Positions 1-12,800 of a stretch of DNA of 64,000 nucleotides are shown here, piece by piece. The position numbers and the translations under genes were made by a program. The stretch spans positions 62,001-126,000 of the forward strand of contig JAXGGA010002184.1 in assembly GCA_038373865.1 (NCBI GenBank), read 5' to 3'. This DNA comes from Uloborus plumipes (lineage: Eukaryota > Arthropoda > Arachnida > Araneae > Uloboridae). Every line of letters begins with the position of its first letter. Positions within the stretch are counted from its first letter, which is position 1. Under the pieces are notes generated by a model. It worked only from the letters and a program-made list of their open reading frames with translations. It had not been told where the DNA came from and did not search any database.

Positions 1-69
1 AAAAACAATAATGCTCCGGAAGGAATACCGGCAGAAGTGTTTCAGCAATATGAAAAAATGAATCAGAAG
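1..69 (+). CDS. Rip11: Rab11-FIP, penultimate coding exon (partial at window start)
   Basis: This is an open frame of 23 codons from base 1, reading KNNNAPEGIPAEVFQQYEKM and then NQK, closed by a GT donor (gtatct) at 70. The phase is 0, which matches the start of the exon at 1055. It lies just upstream of the Rab11-binding domain, so it belongs to the linker or early helix of a Rab11 family-interacting protein. The 5' part of the gene, including any C2 domain, is outside the window. The assignment rests on the downstream exon; this exon alone would not be diagnostic. Confidence 0.72.
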
Positions 70-1054
70 GTATCTATTATATGTTTGAAAACAATAAAAG
101 CTTTGCACTAGAATATGAGAAGTAAAGTGTATCGAACATTAAAAATGTAAAACTTTTAAAACTAATGTTAAACTCATTTTAACACTTTTATTTGGGATAA
201 CACTCTTTTCAATGAATATTGTTTTGATTTTTGTAATAGTTTATGATAACTATTTTTCTCTAAAGTTCGTTAAAATTCCTTAATTTTACATATTTTTTTA
301 AAAACTTAACTGTTTATTGAGATCAAGTGCTTGAAAAATTTCTATATTTTGATAAACTAGTCTATCAATTTTTCCGACTTTAGAATTTGGCCAACAGTGT
401 CTAAAAACCAAAGTGAAATTGCTTGATCAATTCTCTGTAAAGAATATACTCTGAAAAAACTCTGAATTGTAATGGCATATATACACATGCATGAATGTCC
501 AGTTTTGTATAACTATTTTTCCCCCTGGACAATGCATAAAATGTGCTTGAAGTGTAACGATAATTTATATTATACCAAGATGTATATTAAAAAATCGAAG
601 CCGGAAATTGTTTTATTTAATACTCTTAAAGGATATTATGTTCTTATCTTGAAAATTTATCGGTTATCCTATTTACATGATGATGAAACTGGGATAATAT
701 ATTTTGTTCACAACACCAAATTTTCAAAATGTTTAGGTATGAATATTGAATGATTTATTGCAAATTGCTACAAAAAAAAAAAAAAAAAGATTTTGTGTAC
801 AACTGTTCCCAAGTATTCTTTAAAAAGCAATCACAAATAATATTGATTTAATATTCAATTTTCTCACAAAATGAGCGATCTTCCATGCAATTGTACGACC
901 TAATGAAAATGCGTACATTGTAAAGAAAAATCGTACAAGTTGGCAGGAATGATAGGAATGAACTACAGGTTATAGTTCTGCTTGATGTGAAATTTTTATT
1001 TATGGTAGAGACATTTCAACTGTTTGGGGAAACTCATCTTAATTTCCATTTCAG

Positions 1055-1213
1055 GACTTAGTACTACTGGCCATCAAGCAGCAAGCTGATTTAGAAAGAC
1101 AAAGGGATAGAATTTTAGATTTAGAAAACTATTTGGATAATCTTTTAGTTCGTGTGATGGAAACAACTCCTCGAATACTACAAAAACCCTATGTTGCAGC
1201 TTGTTACAGGTGA
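1055..1213 (+). CDS. Rip11: Rab11-FIP, terminal exon with Rab11-binding domain
   Basis: The exon follows a TTTCAG acceptor and encodes 52 residues to TGA at 1211-1213. Residues 1-20 (DLVLLAIKQQADLERQRDRI) form an amphipathic helix. They are followed by LENYLDNLLVRVMETTPRIL, which matches the FIP-RBD core of class I Rab11-FIPs (family form YIDNLLVRVMEETP). In this family the domain is a parallel dimeric coiled coil that binds GTP-Rab11 on recycling endosomes. As in class I members, it ends a short distance before the C-terminus. The central Ile of the YID signature is Leu here. The sequence CAG|GTGAAG at the stop could also be read as a splice donor, so a longer isoform is possible. A possible polyadenylation signal AATAAA lies at 1750-1755. 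The family is confident; the symbol follows the fly class I orthologue and is inferred. Confidence 0.88.
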   Translation, partial: DLVLLAIKQQADLERQRDRILDLENYLDNLLVRVMETTPRILQKPYVAACYR

Positions 1214-2740
1214 AGTTGCATGGTTATTATTATTTTTTTTTTTTGAAGAAATTGTTTTAATTTTGAAAATTATCCATTCCAATATTAAACTTAAGGGAAT
1301 TTTTAGAATCAAAATTCAGGGGCATATATATGTAAATAAATTTTATATTATGTAGTAATAACTCAAAGGTGCCTAAAACGCCTCATTATAAAATGAAAAT
1401 TTGATATTTAAAAACTTTTGATTCATAATGTTTTGGATCATTTTTATTGTTTTTAAATTTGCAGCCTCTAAAATTGCTCTTATAACGGGGTTCCTGCGAC
1501 TCAGGCAAATCTTAGAATTGTCAGCAAATTTTATCTTGATCGAAAAATTCAGGAAGTTGTCTGGGAAAACCAGTAACTATGTCAAAAATCTGGAAAATAG
1601 ATCTGGGGAAATGTTATTTTTTGCAAAATAAACTTATGCTGTTTGTAGTTTATGTTCTTCAGCCAATGCATAAAACCAGAATGAACACGTGTATTGGCAT
1701 ATAAAGCGAGTTCTTAACCTAAATACTTACTATAGCAGCAGAAAGAAGCAATAAAGAATTAATATCAAAATGCTCAATACCCTTTGTTTTTTGTGTATGT
1801 TTCAAAAGAATCAGTTTTAGTTAGATCGATATAGAAGGCCGCAAAATCATAAATCAAGTCTTGAATTTCATGGATTTTTTTTTCTAGAAAACGGTTGGGT
1901 GATTTAATTTCTGAAAGCAAGTGGGAACCTTTTTATAAGAAACAAGCAGAGCCTAACTAATTTTAGTAAAAAATTAGTTTTTATCTGTCATGTAGATTTA
2001 TTTTAATCAACAGCAATTTGAAAAAAAGTTACAAACAAACATGAAAAATTAAACTTTCTTATACACATGTCACATGATACAAGAGAAATTATCATAATTT
2101 TATGAATGTAGTCCCTCCACCCCTTTCAGCTTAACTTTAGTGTACTTATTTTATTTTGAAAGTTAGATCGCCAATGAAGCTCTGCAGTATTTTTTATAAT
2201 TGTATCATTTATTTTGAAAATAACTTTGTACTTTTATGTTAATTGTTTGTTCATTTACTTACTTCAGATGAATATGAATTTTTGCTATTAAAATAACATA
2301 GGACAGAGTCATGGAAATCGAACAAAATTATGAAATCAAGCTGAAGATGGATAAATAATTTTCAAATTCAAAGCTAAGGTACTTCTTTTGCAACTTTCAC
2401 GTGTGCTATTATTTCATACGGTGTTTCAAGTTGCATGTTTCAAAATGTATTGGTTTTCAATCCAAGTAAAGTAAGAACAAGTGTTTTTGAATGTCATGCC
2501 AACTTTTCATATGCTTTTATACAAAAATAATGAAGATGCAAAAATGTTACTCGTTATGGTTGTAAAATAGATGAGCTTACTACTAATTATTTTCCTAAGG
2601 GATAATGTAAAGTATCTCAACTTTTGTATTAATTATTCAGTTCTAAATTTTTCTTTACTATTTCTTCTGTTAAAATTTGCATAAAACTATATGTGTCATG
2701 TTTCAACTTGAGTTTTACACCAAATTGTGTTTACAATATA

Positions 2741-3231
2741 CAGTTGATTCTTGATTTTACGACTCATTTTCGAACACTCGTGATTTTACGAACTACTCAC
2801 TAGTCCCAAACAATCTTCCATTAAATCAATGAAATTTTTTATAAACTAGAAATGGCCAAAAAAATTTTACGAACTTGACATAATTTCAAAGTATATGGAA
2901 TTCCTAAGAATTCCAGCACTCCGAATAGAATATCTAAGGTTACGAAAATCCTTTTCATTTAAGTTTAACATCTTCCTCTGTCAATGCTTTTGTTTTTTAA
3001 AAAAAGGTTACAAGTAGGCAGCAGACCTTGATCTGAATTTCGGGATGTCTGTGTGTTTAGATAATTTTTCTATTTGGCACACAGAATAGAAAATAATATA
3101 CTTACAGAACTTACCGTGGAAATATTTGTATCATACATTGTACATAGTTTTTTATGCATTTCGATTTTACAAACTTTCGTTTTTTGTAGTCTCAAGGAGT
3201 TTGCAAAATTAAGTATTTAATTCGTGAACAG
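2741..3231. mobile_element. Degenerate MITE with iterated GATTTTACGAAC motif
   Basis: The left end is CAGTTGATTCTTGATTTTAC, preceded by TA. A diverged inverse copy appears near the right end (GTTTGCAAAATTAAG, then TA at about 3232). The motif GATTTTACGAAC recurs near the left end, and GATTTTACAAAC recurs near the right. The layout resembles small pogo/Tigger-derived elements (TA target, subterminal repeats). No coding capacity was seen. The right boundary is approximate because the terminal repeat is worn. Confidence 0.35.
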
Positions 3232-4491
3232 TATTTAATTTTTTTACAAAATTGCCTTCTTGAATATCTTCTCTTTAAAGCCTATTATAGGATGCAATAA
3301 GTTACATTTCTTCTGAAAATATTTTTTTCCCCTACATTTTGGTAAGAGGTTTATCTGCCATCCTAACCTAAAAAGCAGTATCTCCATTTTTTTGTAGTTA
3401 ACTCACTTTTTAGGTTTAGTATGATGATATATGTCATTCTACAATGCTAGAAATTAGTAGGAGCACTAAAATTTAAAGAAACTACGTCAGTGCCCAGTGT
3501 TTCTACATGGTCGCCTATGCAAGAGAATTTAAATACTTTTTTTCTCAAAATTAACAATTTGGGAGACACTGCTTCCTTAGCTTAGATGGCAGTATTATAG
3601 TCATAATCATGTATAAGACTAAAGTGATTCATTATAACAATCATATCAGCATTTCTTATGCCTCGAAGCTTGAGAATCTTGATGTGATATCATCTATTTG
3701 TAATTAGTGAAAACGTTATGGTAAACAATTTTTCTATTGTAGTAGAGTATTTTAATAGCTAATACTTGTCATAGATTACTCTCTTCGAAATATTTTTGAG
3801 AAATGAAAGTAAGAAATGCACCCAAACTTAATATTTATTTCATTATGTCATCTACTCTTCATACATCTCATGACTGTCCCTATATGTATTTTGTAAATAT
3901 GTATATAATGTTATAGATCTGAAGCTAAGCTATTAGTTTTATTCTTTTGAGGAAAACTGTTGCTTCTTAACACAATGTGATAAAATAACTAATTTTCAAC
4001 TGTTTCTAAAACCGAAACAGTGCTAAATTTGATTATTTGAATACTCATTGGACGTATTTGTCTGTTGGTAAAGTATTAAAAAAAAGTTTACAAGGTTCTT
4101 CAAAACACTGTGTGCTAGTAGTATGTCGATTCTTACACATGAGACGTGCCCAATTTCAACCATTACTTTTTTTTACAACTTTCAACCTTTTGTATAAAGC
4201 CTTAGGATTGCTATGTAGTATGAAAACTGCCTTACAGCAATCCCATTAGAAAAAGGACAATAGTTTCTAAAAAATATTAATCATTACCAATAAAAACTCA
4301 CAAAAATAAAAATTAGTCTTAAAAAAATCACCATCAAAATAATGACAACAGCTTTTAAAAATGTCCATTAGAATTAAGTTCCTTAATAGAAAAAAGACAG
4401 CAGTTCTGAAATAAAGTCAACACTTCCTAAAAATTTAAATATAGTGCCTTTATCACCCTATAGGAGATACACTGAGCTGCCGTGCACTGTA

Positions 4492-4734
4492 CTGCCGTGC
4501 TAAGCACAAAAGTGGTATCTGCAGACGATCACAAACTGAGATATTGCTCTTTAAAGTTTTGTATCTCCATGTATTTGATTCAGAGGAAACTTTTTCAGAA
4601 TTTTTTTAAAAATATTTCCCGTTCTGAAATGATCATAAAACTTTGTTTTTCGGTAAACAAAGAAACAAAGAACAACCTGGTGACTAACTCAATTTTGTTA
4701 AAAAGTGCAGATACGACTTTTGTGCTTAGCACGG
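4492..4734. mobile_element. 243-bp MITE with long terminal inverted repeats
   Basis: The ends carry an inverted repeat of about 30 bp with few mismatches: GTGCTAAGCACAAAAGT on the left and its inverse ACTTTTGTGCTTAGCAC on the right. The repeat continues into a shared GTATCTGCA block. TA dinucleotides flank both ends (4490-4491 and 4735-4736), consistent with a Tc1/mariner-superfamily target duplication. The interior is AT-rich and non-coding. No related copy was noticed elsewhere in the window. Confidence 0.6.
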
Positions 4735-5490
4735 TACTGTATTTCTTTTTCTCCATCAACACCTTACATATCAGAGGGATGCCTTAGAATTGCCTTATAG
4801 TGCAGATGTGATAGGTTCTTCCCATGCCAGGGATTTAACCTGGGTTATTCGAGTGAAACACAGCAGCTCAAAATACTAGATCATACAGGACACAAACTGG
4901 GATGTATATTTCCCAGCCTGTAGATTAAAAGCTTATTCCTGACTCTGAAGGTCCCAAAAGTAAATTTTGCAGAGGCACTTATCAATATATTTACAGCGTA
5001 TATAACAAATATTTTTTTTTCTAACAGGGGGAATGGAGAAAACGTTCACTTTATAATGGTAGCATTCATTTACAAGAATTTTCTCTGAATACTGTTAGTT
5101 AATTTCTTTTCAACTGGGTACATGTTTTTTGAAAAAAAATATTTTAAAGCTGTGCTTAAAAAAAGTCATATGTAACAAAATATGTGTTAGTTTGTAAATT
5201 ACCTTTATTGTTAGAAATTAAAATACATTTATACATACACTATTCAGAGTGATCTGATTCGGCAAAAGTATCATTTCTCTGTTAATAGAATCTCATTTTT
5301 TCTACTTTGAAAGTTCAACATTAAGTACTACACACACTGATATTCCGCTGTTTTGTTGAAAATCTTTTTCTCTGATTTATATTCATCGTTCTCTAATGTT
5401 TTTTCATTTCTCTTACGAATTGTTAATGCAGTGTTTTGACTTCAAGTACTTAATATGTTGAGAAAATCATGATAATTTTCGTGAAAATAA

Positions 5491-5741
5491 TTGAAGGGCT
5501 TGGACGATGAAGAGGTTATGTGACAAAACAGAAATTGCGAGAAATTAAAGTTCGATGTTTTATTGTTGCAGCTTTTTTGCTTTCTGGTTTTGTCGTTAGT
5601 GTGCGTATGAAATTGGTCTACCTGATATCTACCTTTTGATGTACCAAGTTTTATTTGCTTACCCGCATCTATTGCTTACTATTGTCTAGAGTGTTTATTT
5701 TTAAAATGTAACATAGCCCCTTCATCCTCCAAGCCCTTCAA
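5491..5741. mobile_element. 251-bp MITE, TTGAAGGG ends
   Basis: TTGAAGGGCTTGGACGATGA at the left is matched in inverse at the right (TCCTCCAAGCCCTTCAA). The repeat is about 31 bp with a few mismatches and ends in a TTATGTGACA-like block. A second element with similar ends is at 34076-34270, so this looks like a dispersed family. The interior does not code. The target duplication is unclear. Confidence 0.5.
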
Positions 5742-7052
5742 TTCTGAATATTTTTAACTATAACCAACAATGGGGAAAAGTTTTAGTTAAAAATCATTTT
5801 ATAAAAATATTTGAAAAGGCTTTTTTACTAACATCTGAAGTATGTGATGTGATCTGATTACAGTAACAAAGTTGTAAGAAAATATGTCATCATAAAATTT
5901 TCCAGAAATTACTAAAAAATCTTATCACTCTAATTAGTTGCTGTATTGCTTTCTATATTTGTCCTTTTTTTTTTTTTTTTTTTTGCCATTTTACAAATTT
6001 TGTATTATATCCCAGATAAAAAATGACATTTGTAACATATCTTTTCTACACAAATTGTATCTCGGTGGTTTTTTTTAAACATATATAATTGTTTACTTGC
6101 ATTTTAGATACTAAGAAATAAAAACATTACTCTTTAATTATGGTTTATTTTTCATTATAAATTTGATCACCATTGTATACAATCTGCACTGACAAAATAT
6201 TCAGACTAGATAAATTCTATAGACACAAACCAAATAGTCATATACATTTCAAAACTTAATAAATATTTTTCCTTTTAAGATTTTCAAACATATATTGGTA
6301 AAAAAAAAGAGAGAGAGAGTAAAAAAAGAACACAAACATAAAACATTTCAGAATTTACATATGTACAAAGTTTTAGAAATTGAGTTTAATAAATTTTTGT
6401 GATAATCCATGCATAAAATATTTGATGCAAACATTGTGAAATGAGATTTTTCTACTACAGGAAAAAATATTGAAAAATCGGATTAGACTGCTTATTTGTT
6501 CCTGAAATTTTAAGTTTAATGCATACTATAGAAGTAAGAGTTACTTCAATAAAAACTCAACATGCATCAAAAAGAATTTCTAAAGAAAAAATATATATAA
6601 AAATAGTAATTCTGAGTGTACAGATATGTTCATTATACATATATGTTCATATACAAAATAGAATATTTCTATAGGCACTATATATTAAATGCGATAGATA
6701 AATCTTCTCACCTTAATTTAAATCAAATTCACAAATGTTAAGTCTAAAATTCTTTTCTGCCGAGTGATTTTCTATTAAATTCACCAGCATTTGTACGTTA
6801 TCAAAGCTTTTCAAAAATGATTCAAGAGTACAACACTCTGCAGTAAACTTGATTATTTAATAAAAATAATACTATTTCATCGGTAGTATATTAATAAACG
6901 AAATCATATTTAGCTATAACTAGCAACTATTTTTTTTTATTCAAATGTATGCATGCTGACTGAAATTTCAATTCCAACAGACAGTACAGTTATTTGCTTT
7001 AGATAAACATAGGTTTCGTTTTCACAGAAATGGCAATATATATATATATATA

Positions 7053-9462
7053 TTAGGGTGGTTCAAAAAAAAATTTTTTTTGCTACGGACCAAGGCGCAC
7101 CCTACTTTTTTTACATTTATGTATAAGATCACCCTCCTAAAATTTCAGCTCCCTACTCTTAATGGAAGATGGTGCTCAAACACCCTTCATTTTTACGCTT
7201 TTTCGTAATTTTCACAATTTTTGAGTTTTTCAGACTAAAGAGACCAATTTCTTGGAAGAGATTTTTTTTTCAATTATTCTCATTTTCCAACGCATAAATA
7301 TTAGTTCAACCAATGGGAAACTTTCTTAATCGTTTGAATCTATATAGCAACACCTTTGATACAATCAATTATTTAGTAGATCGCAGCATACAATGTAGAT
7401 TGCAGTACTACTTGTCTACATGTTGTGCTATGATTTTCAAAACTTACACTTGCTAAAATAGAGTTGTGAAAGAGCTGTGCAAAATGTTTTTTATGTTTTT
7501 AAAGTAGTGGGATGCAGAGAAAAAAATTTCAAGATTTAAAGTTTTAAACTAATAGTGCTAAGAGTATCACAAGAAGAATGAATTAAATTATAAAAACTAA
7601 TTCCATTAAATAAACTATTGTAGCTATTCTGGCATAGAAGTAATCTGAAATTTAGGCAAAGATATTTACTTCATGCTTATTTTGGTCATCATATTCCCCA
7701 CAAGTTCTATAACAAGTTTGAAACTTCAACTGTATGATTTTTATTAATCTATAGATAAATCTATGATCACTCTTGCTGATTATAAAGAGATAATTGAGGT
7801 ATTATTAGTCAATTAGGGAGCCTTTCTGAGAAAATCCAGTCTCTTATAAGACTCAAAATATTTGTGTTCCTATATAAGAAAGAGATTTTTCATTTAATCA
7901 TGAGCGAAAAAACCTAGGTACAACACTTTTTACAATTTCAGCGCCTTTTTGTACAGTAAAACAAATAGATTAAACATTAATAAGTGTTCCATTTGCTATT
8001 AAAACTTCTGAGAATATCTGAACTTGGAAAAAACCTTATAAGATATGAACGACCTGGAAATTGAAATACCAACGAGGACAGTTTTGTTAAAGTACTTGTG
8101 ACACCTTTCTGGTGAATTAATTAGCTTGATTTAGTTTTTCGCATCAAATTCTAGTTGAAAGAAAAGTAAGTTATTACAAGAATAAAGATGTGAAATAAAA
8201 CAAGTGTAGTACAGAACAATTGGATTTTTTTCAAACATGAATATTAGGGATTATTTTCTAACATTCTTCGTCCTATACCCCAACGAATGCAAATATAATA
8301 TCAATCACAGAATTAAAAAAAAAAATTAAAATAAATAAATAATGGTGAATAACGTTGCTGAGGGAAATGTTCAAATATTTCAAGAATTTAACAGAATTTT
8401 TTTCAATAATGAAGACAATAAGCAGTTTCTTTTACCTGCTGTTGAAGCAAATTGAGTACTTATCCTTGCTGAGACAATAAAATATTCAATACTTAAAGTA
8501 TCTCTCTCTCAAAAAAAAAATCTATGTATAAATATACATAGAAAGTTGAATTGCATAGCAAGAAGTTTAAGTATTTTGTCTTTAATTAAAAACTTCTAGC
8601 AAATTTCAGTATAACAACACTGCTCGGCACAAAATGAACTTCAAATGTATCTGACACTATTCTTGCTGTTTCTTATGTAGAATGCCCCACTGAATCCAAA
8701 TATGATCTTCGTTTCCCCCTTCAAGGTGATTTCTTGAATATAACTGGAATTAATATAAATAATACCGAAAGGTTCTTTGCTGAAGGAAATCTGCGGTGCG
8801 ACTCATGTGTAACATGCGATGTTTCCAAGGTTTAAAAAAAAAAATTGCAGCTTGAAAAACTTTTTGGACTTGGGAGTCATAGAAGGCAGTCCGATATTAT
8901 TGTGTTGCACCAAAATATAAACGTAAAATTTTGAAGCTGGAGAAAATGAGTTGTTGTTGATATGTTGAATATTTTACGGAGGGGATTGGAAAATACCCCC
9001 ATAAGTCTCCTAACTTAAGAAAAGTGTTTATTTTATAACTTTTCACCTCTCTAGCCCTACAGAAGAATGTTAATGGTAAATATACTGCTTCCTTCCCCTC
9101 CAAATAATATCTATGAAATTGTCGAAATCTGATGAAAATAGGAGGGGAGGGGGGCGCTATTTTCAAAAAGTGGGAGACAATGGGGGAAAAAGGTGGCCAT
9201 ATTAGGATTCAGGGGATCATTGAACATAAGAATCAGCAAGAATGATAGCAAAACACCTGGAATTTTTTTTTTGCCGCTCAACCGAAAAATGCTTGAAATT
9301 GACAAAAACTGGAGAACTATTTGAGCTTTGAGCACCGTCTTTTTATTTTAGTAGGAAGTTGAAATTTTGGCAGAATATTAGCTTGGATAAAGGTAAAAAA
9401 ATGAGCCACCGCCGTGACCTCTAGGACAAAATTTTTTTTTTACCATAGGTTTGTGAACCACC

Positions 9463-9466
<4 letters not shown>
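7053..9466. mobile_element. 2.4-kb DNA transposon with TTAGGGTGGTTCA termini
   Basis: The termini are TTAGGGTGGTTCA and its inverse TGAACCACCCTAA, flanked by TA within a TA-rich stretch. Similarity between the two ends continues inward for roughly 200 bp with divergence: both carry an A/T run, a shared AAATTTCA block, and TGGTGCTCAAA on the left versus CGGTGCTCAAA inverted on the right. This makes it a long-inverted-repeat element. The interior of about 2 kb shows no intact transposase, so it is non-autonomous or decayed. TA flanks suggest a Tc1/mariner-like target, but in a (TA)n tract they are not diagnostic. The superfamily is unassigned. It sits just downstream of the adaptor gene's stop codon. 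Confidence 0.62.

Positions 9467-9544
<78 letters not shown>
9465..9544. repeat. (TA)n microsatellite
   Basis: About 40 uninterrupted TA units follow directly on the right end of the TTAGGGTGGTTCA element. A shorter TA run at 7035-7052 flanks its left end, so the element probably inserted into a pre-existing TA array. Confidence 0.95.
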
Positions 9545-9548
<4 letters not shown>

Positions 9549-9841
9549 GCATCTCAGTTACCCGTTTTCACTGGTTTCTCATTGTATATCTAGTTAGTAT
9601 TACATTTATGATTATAAATTTCTAGCAATGCAGTGAGTATTAGTTACAAAATTATGAATATTTTTGTACAATACTGATCAAATTTCTTTTCAAAAGAAAA
9701 CTAACAATAAAATTCATAAATTAGTAAAGTTCATATAGATGTAGAAAGTTTTGTATAAATAAAACTTGTGAATGTAAAAGAGTAGTATCAAATTTTTTTT
9801 TTGTAGGCACAGGAAAAAGTCTCACTTTTTAATGTAGAAAT

Positions 9842-9864
9842 TCAATATGTCACTTCATATATGG
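9842..9864 (-). CDS. Adaptor gene terminal exon 11
   Basis: A long pyrimidine tract (tttttttctttttcag) precedes 23 nt coding (A)IYEVTY and TGA at 9844-9842. Ending in an acidic and tyrosine-containing peptide is like the FYB C-terminus. The exon is tiny, so the call depends on phase, acceptor quality and motif. The 3'UTR runs toward the (TA)n tract; an ATTAAA hexamer lies just downstream near 9825-9832. Confidence 0.6.
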
Positions 9865-12800
9865 CTGAAAAAGAAAAAAAAAATACATTTTATTCAAAAG
9901 AATGTTTAAAAAATCAAAGTAATATGTTTTAAGAGAAGATAGTCAGTCTAAGATATAATACATGAGTAATAGACTTAATGCACAACTTTTTGTTCCAAAC
10001 AATTAAACCAATAAAGGATCAAAAGAGTTCCCTAGTAATAATCATGCTCAATAATGTGGTTTTTATATTGAGTGGCAAGTTAAACTGATAAAGAATAATC
10101 AATAACTAAAATTTTATAAAGCTAATATTTCCATATGAAAACCATTGCCAGAATTGGATGGTTCAAAATTTTCTAATAAGCATATTTGATGCCAACTTTT
10201 ACAGTAAAATCTAAGGCATTAATATGTTTGTTTTCAGTATTCTGTTTTTAATATATTCATAAGTTAATATTAAAGCAGTCTATTTCATTATTTTAAGGTT
10301 AAAAAAGTACAGTGCGTCGCAAAAGTTTAAGCACTATGCAAATTTTTGAATAAAAATAAATCTTTTCAGCAGAATGCTTTCATATTCATACTGTAAGTGA
10401 CTACTATGATCCTAATTAAGTGCTTGAAGTTTTGAAAAATATAACCGCAACGAAAATCAGAAAATACAAAAGATATTTTTTTGGCTGTCGCAAAAGTTTA
10501 TGCACAGATCAGATTTTATGCGAATATCTCTTGAAACGTGATGCGTGAAGAACCAGTGCGGTTCTTTTAAACGAGTTATATAGTGTAGCAATGGCTTAAA
10601 GTGTTATCAAGATGCCGAAGTCACTACCGTTCTCGTCTGAAGAAGTTGTGAAACTCTGGAAGCTGAAAGTAGAAAGTAACTGTGTTATGCAAATTTCAGT
10701 GATTTTAAATCGATCTAAACGTGGTACTTATAATGTTCTGAAACGTGGAAATCAATTTAAACCTGCGTTTCGCTCAGGAAGACCGAGAAAAACTACCTCT
10801 CGTGAGGAAAGAAGAATTAAAAAACTTGCCTTAACTGAAAATTTGTCACTTAATGAAATAAAATATAGACTTGTAACGAAATTATCACGTGATACCATAA
10901 GCAGATGAATAAAAGAATCAGGATTTATCAAAAAACAAAAGTTGGCTCGCAAACCTTTTCTGAAAAAGTGTCATAAACAAGCAAGACTGCAGTGTGCAAA
11001 GCATCATATGCATTATAGTAACGAATGGATTACTGTTGTGTTCTCTGATGAAAAATAATGGAATTTAGACGGTGCAGATGGGTTCTCATACTACTGGCGT
11101 GACTTGAGGAAAGATCCGAAGTGCGTATTCAGTAGGCAACATGGTGGTGGCTCAGTCATGGTATGGGGCGCTTTTTACTTCAACGGACAAACTTCTCTTA
11201 GCTTTCTAAAGGGTAGAGAAAATTCAGAAAGGTATCAAGATACCCTGAGAAAGCATTCGTTACCATTTGGTGAAGTCCTAGGTGGTCCTGATTGGATTTT
11301 TCAGCAAGACAACGCTTCAATACACAATTCCCGTAGTACGAAAGAATGGCTTGCTTCTCAAAATATTAGTGTAATGAACTGGCCAGCACTCAGCCTGGAT
11401 CTAAATCCCATAGAAAACATCTGGGGAATTCTCGCACGTGACGTTTTCCAGAATGGGAAGCAGAATTGCTCTGTTCAAGAGCTTAAATCTGCAATCGAGG
11501 AAGCCTGGTACAGAGTAACTCCCGAAACCTTCCATAATCTCGTGCTATCGATGAAAAATCGCATATTCGAACTCATCAGATGCAACGGTAACACCATAGA
11601 CTACTAAAAGACTTTTATGCTTTCTAAAATATATAAGTCCGTTTTTGTGCTTAAACTTTTGCGACAGCAAAATTTTGATTTTATCATGTAATCGTATTTT
11701 AATTTCTATGAATTGTTTTCAAATTCCAAACATGGATTTGTAAACTGTTTGTTTAATTACAGTAAAAATTTCAAAGCTTTTTGGTGTAAACTTTTCGCGT
11801 TATCAAAAGATTTTGGTTGTGCTTAAACTTTTGCGACGCACTGTACAATTAAATAAAAAGTACAATCTAATAAAAGGTCATTTCAAAAGTTCAAACTTTT
11901 AAAGAAACCTATCATTTTTTTTTCTACACTGCATAAATTGCCAACATACACAAAGCAATCACTTTCAGTAATGAAGGAAAATTATTTTCACTTGTTCCCA
12001 AATATTTTTTGCAAACATTTTTACACAGCGATTTTGATTTGAAAACTTGAGCTGAAAGTATTTTAAATGAGAAACCTACCTTCTTCTTCGGACTTTGCTT
12101 CACAGTACAATTCTTCACTAAAACAAAAATTAGATGAAATAACTAAAAAGAATTAAACACAGTACAATTAAAATATGTAAGTTGAGTAAAGAATTATTTG
12201 TTCAAAAGAGAAAAACAGACAATTTAAAACTAAATGCTTATTATGGTAAAATTTCATTTAATACTACTATAAATTGAAATTTCTATAGCATAAAAATCAA
12301 TAGAATTTGAATAGAAAGTTTTATCTAATAAACTTGAATCAAAAATATCTTTAATTGTGCTCTAGCACCATAATTTTATCAATGAATAAGCTATTCAATT
12401 CATATTTGTTTCAAAAATAAATGCAATTATACTAACAACATACATAGTTTTAAATAACTGTTAGCTTTAGAATTCTTTTTCACCAAAAATTAAAGATCCC
12501 CCCCCCCCCCCCGAATGGCGATTAAATTCCATAACTGAGAATGATAAATTTCCTAGAGACAATAGGGGGTGATGTGTATTTAAAAGACAAAATAATAATA
12601 ATCAAAAGCCAGCAAATATCAAAATTGAAAATGTACACGAAACAGATTGTTTAGGGAACAGTCAAGGAACCACTAGTTAAAAAGAAAACAAAGTCCAAGA
12701 GCTTCCTCCTCGCACCTCGGTTAAACCATAAGGAATTACTTTATCAGTCATTGCCAAGTTTATGAATTTTCAAATTTTCTGCTTTTTTTAATCGTTGGTT

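Larger units (their letters stand above)
1214..7052. other. 3'UTR/intergenic AT-rich DNA
   Basis: No convincing coding exon was seen. The proximal part is probably 3'UTR of the Rab11-FIP gene. The remainder is AT-rich, with several AATAAA hexamers on both strands and three small palindromic elements listed separately (2.7, 4.5 and 5.5 kb). Short open frames at 472-753, 1428-1631 and 4037-4249 show no domain or codon signal and look like chance. The 3' end of the convergent adaptor gene lies beyond, at 9.84 kb. Confidence 0.5.

Noticed and set aside
472..753. 93-codon open frame (+)
   Set aside because: It falls in the intron between the two Rab11-FIP exons, with no motif and AT-driven codons.
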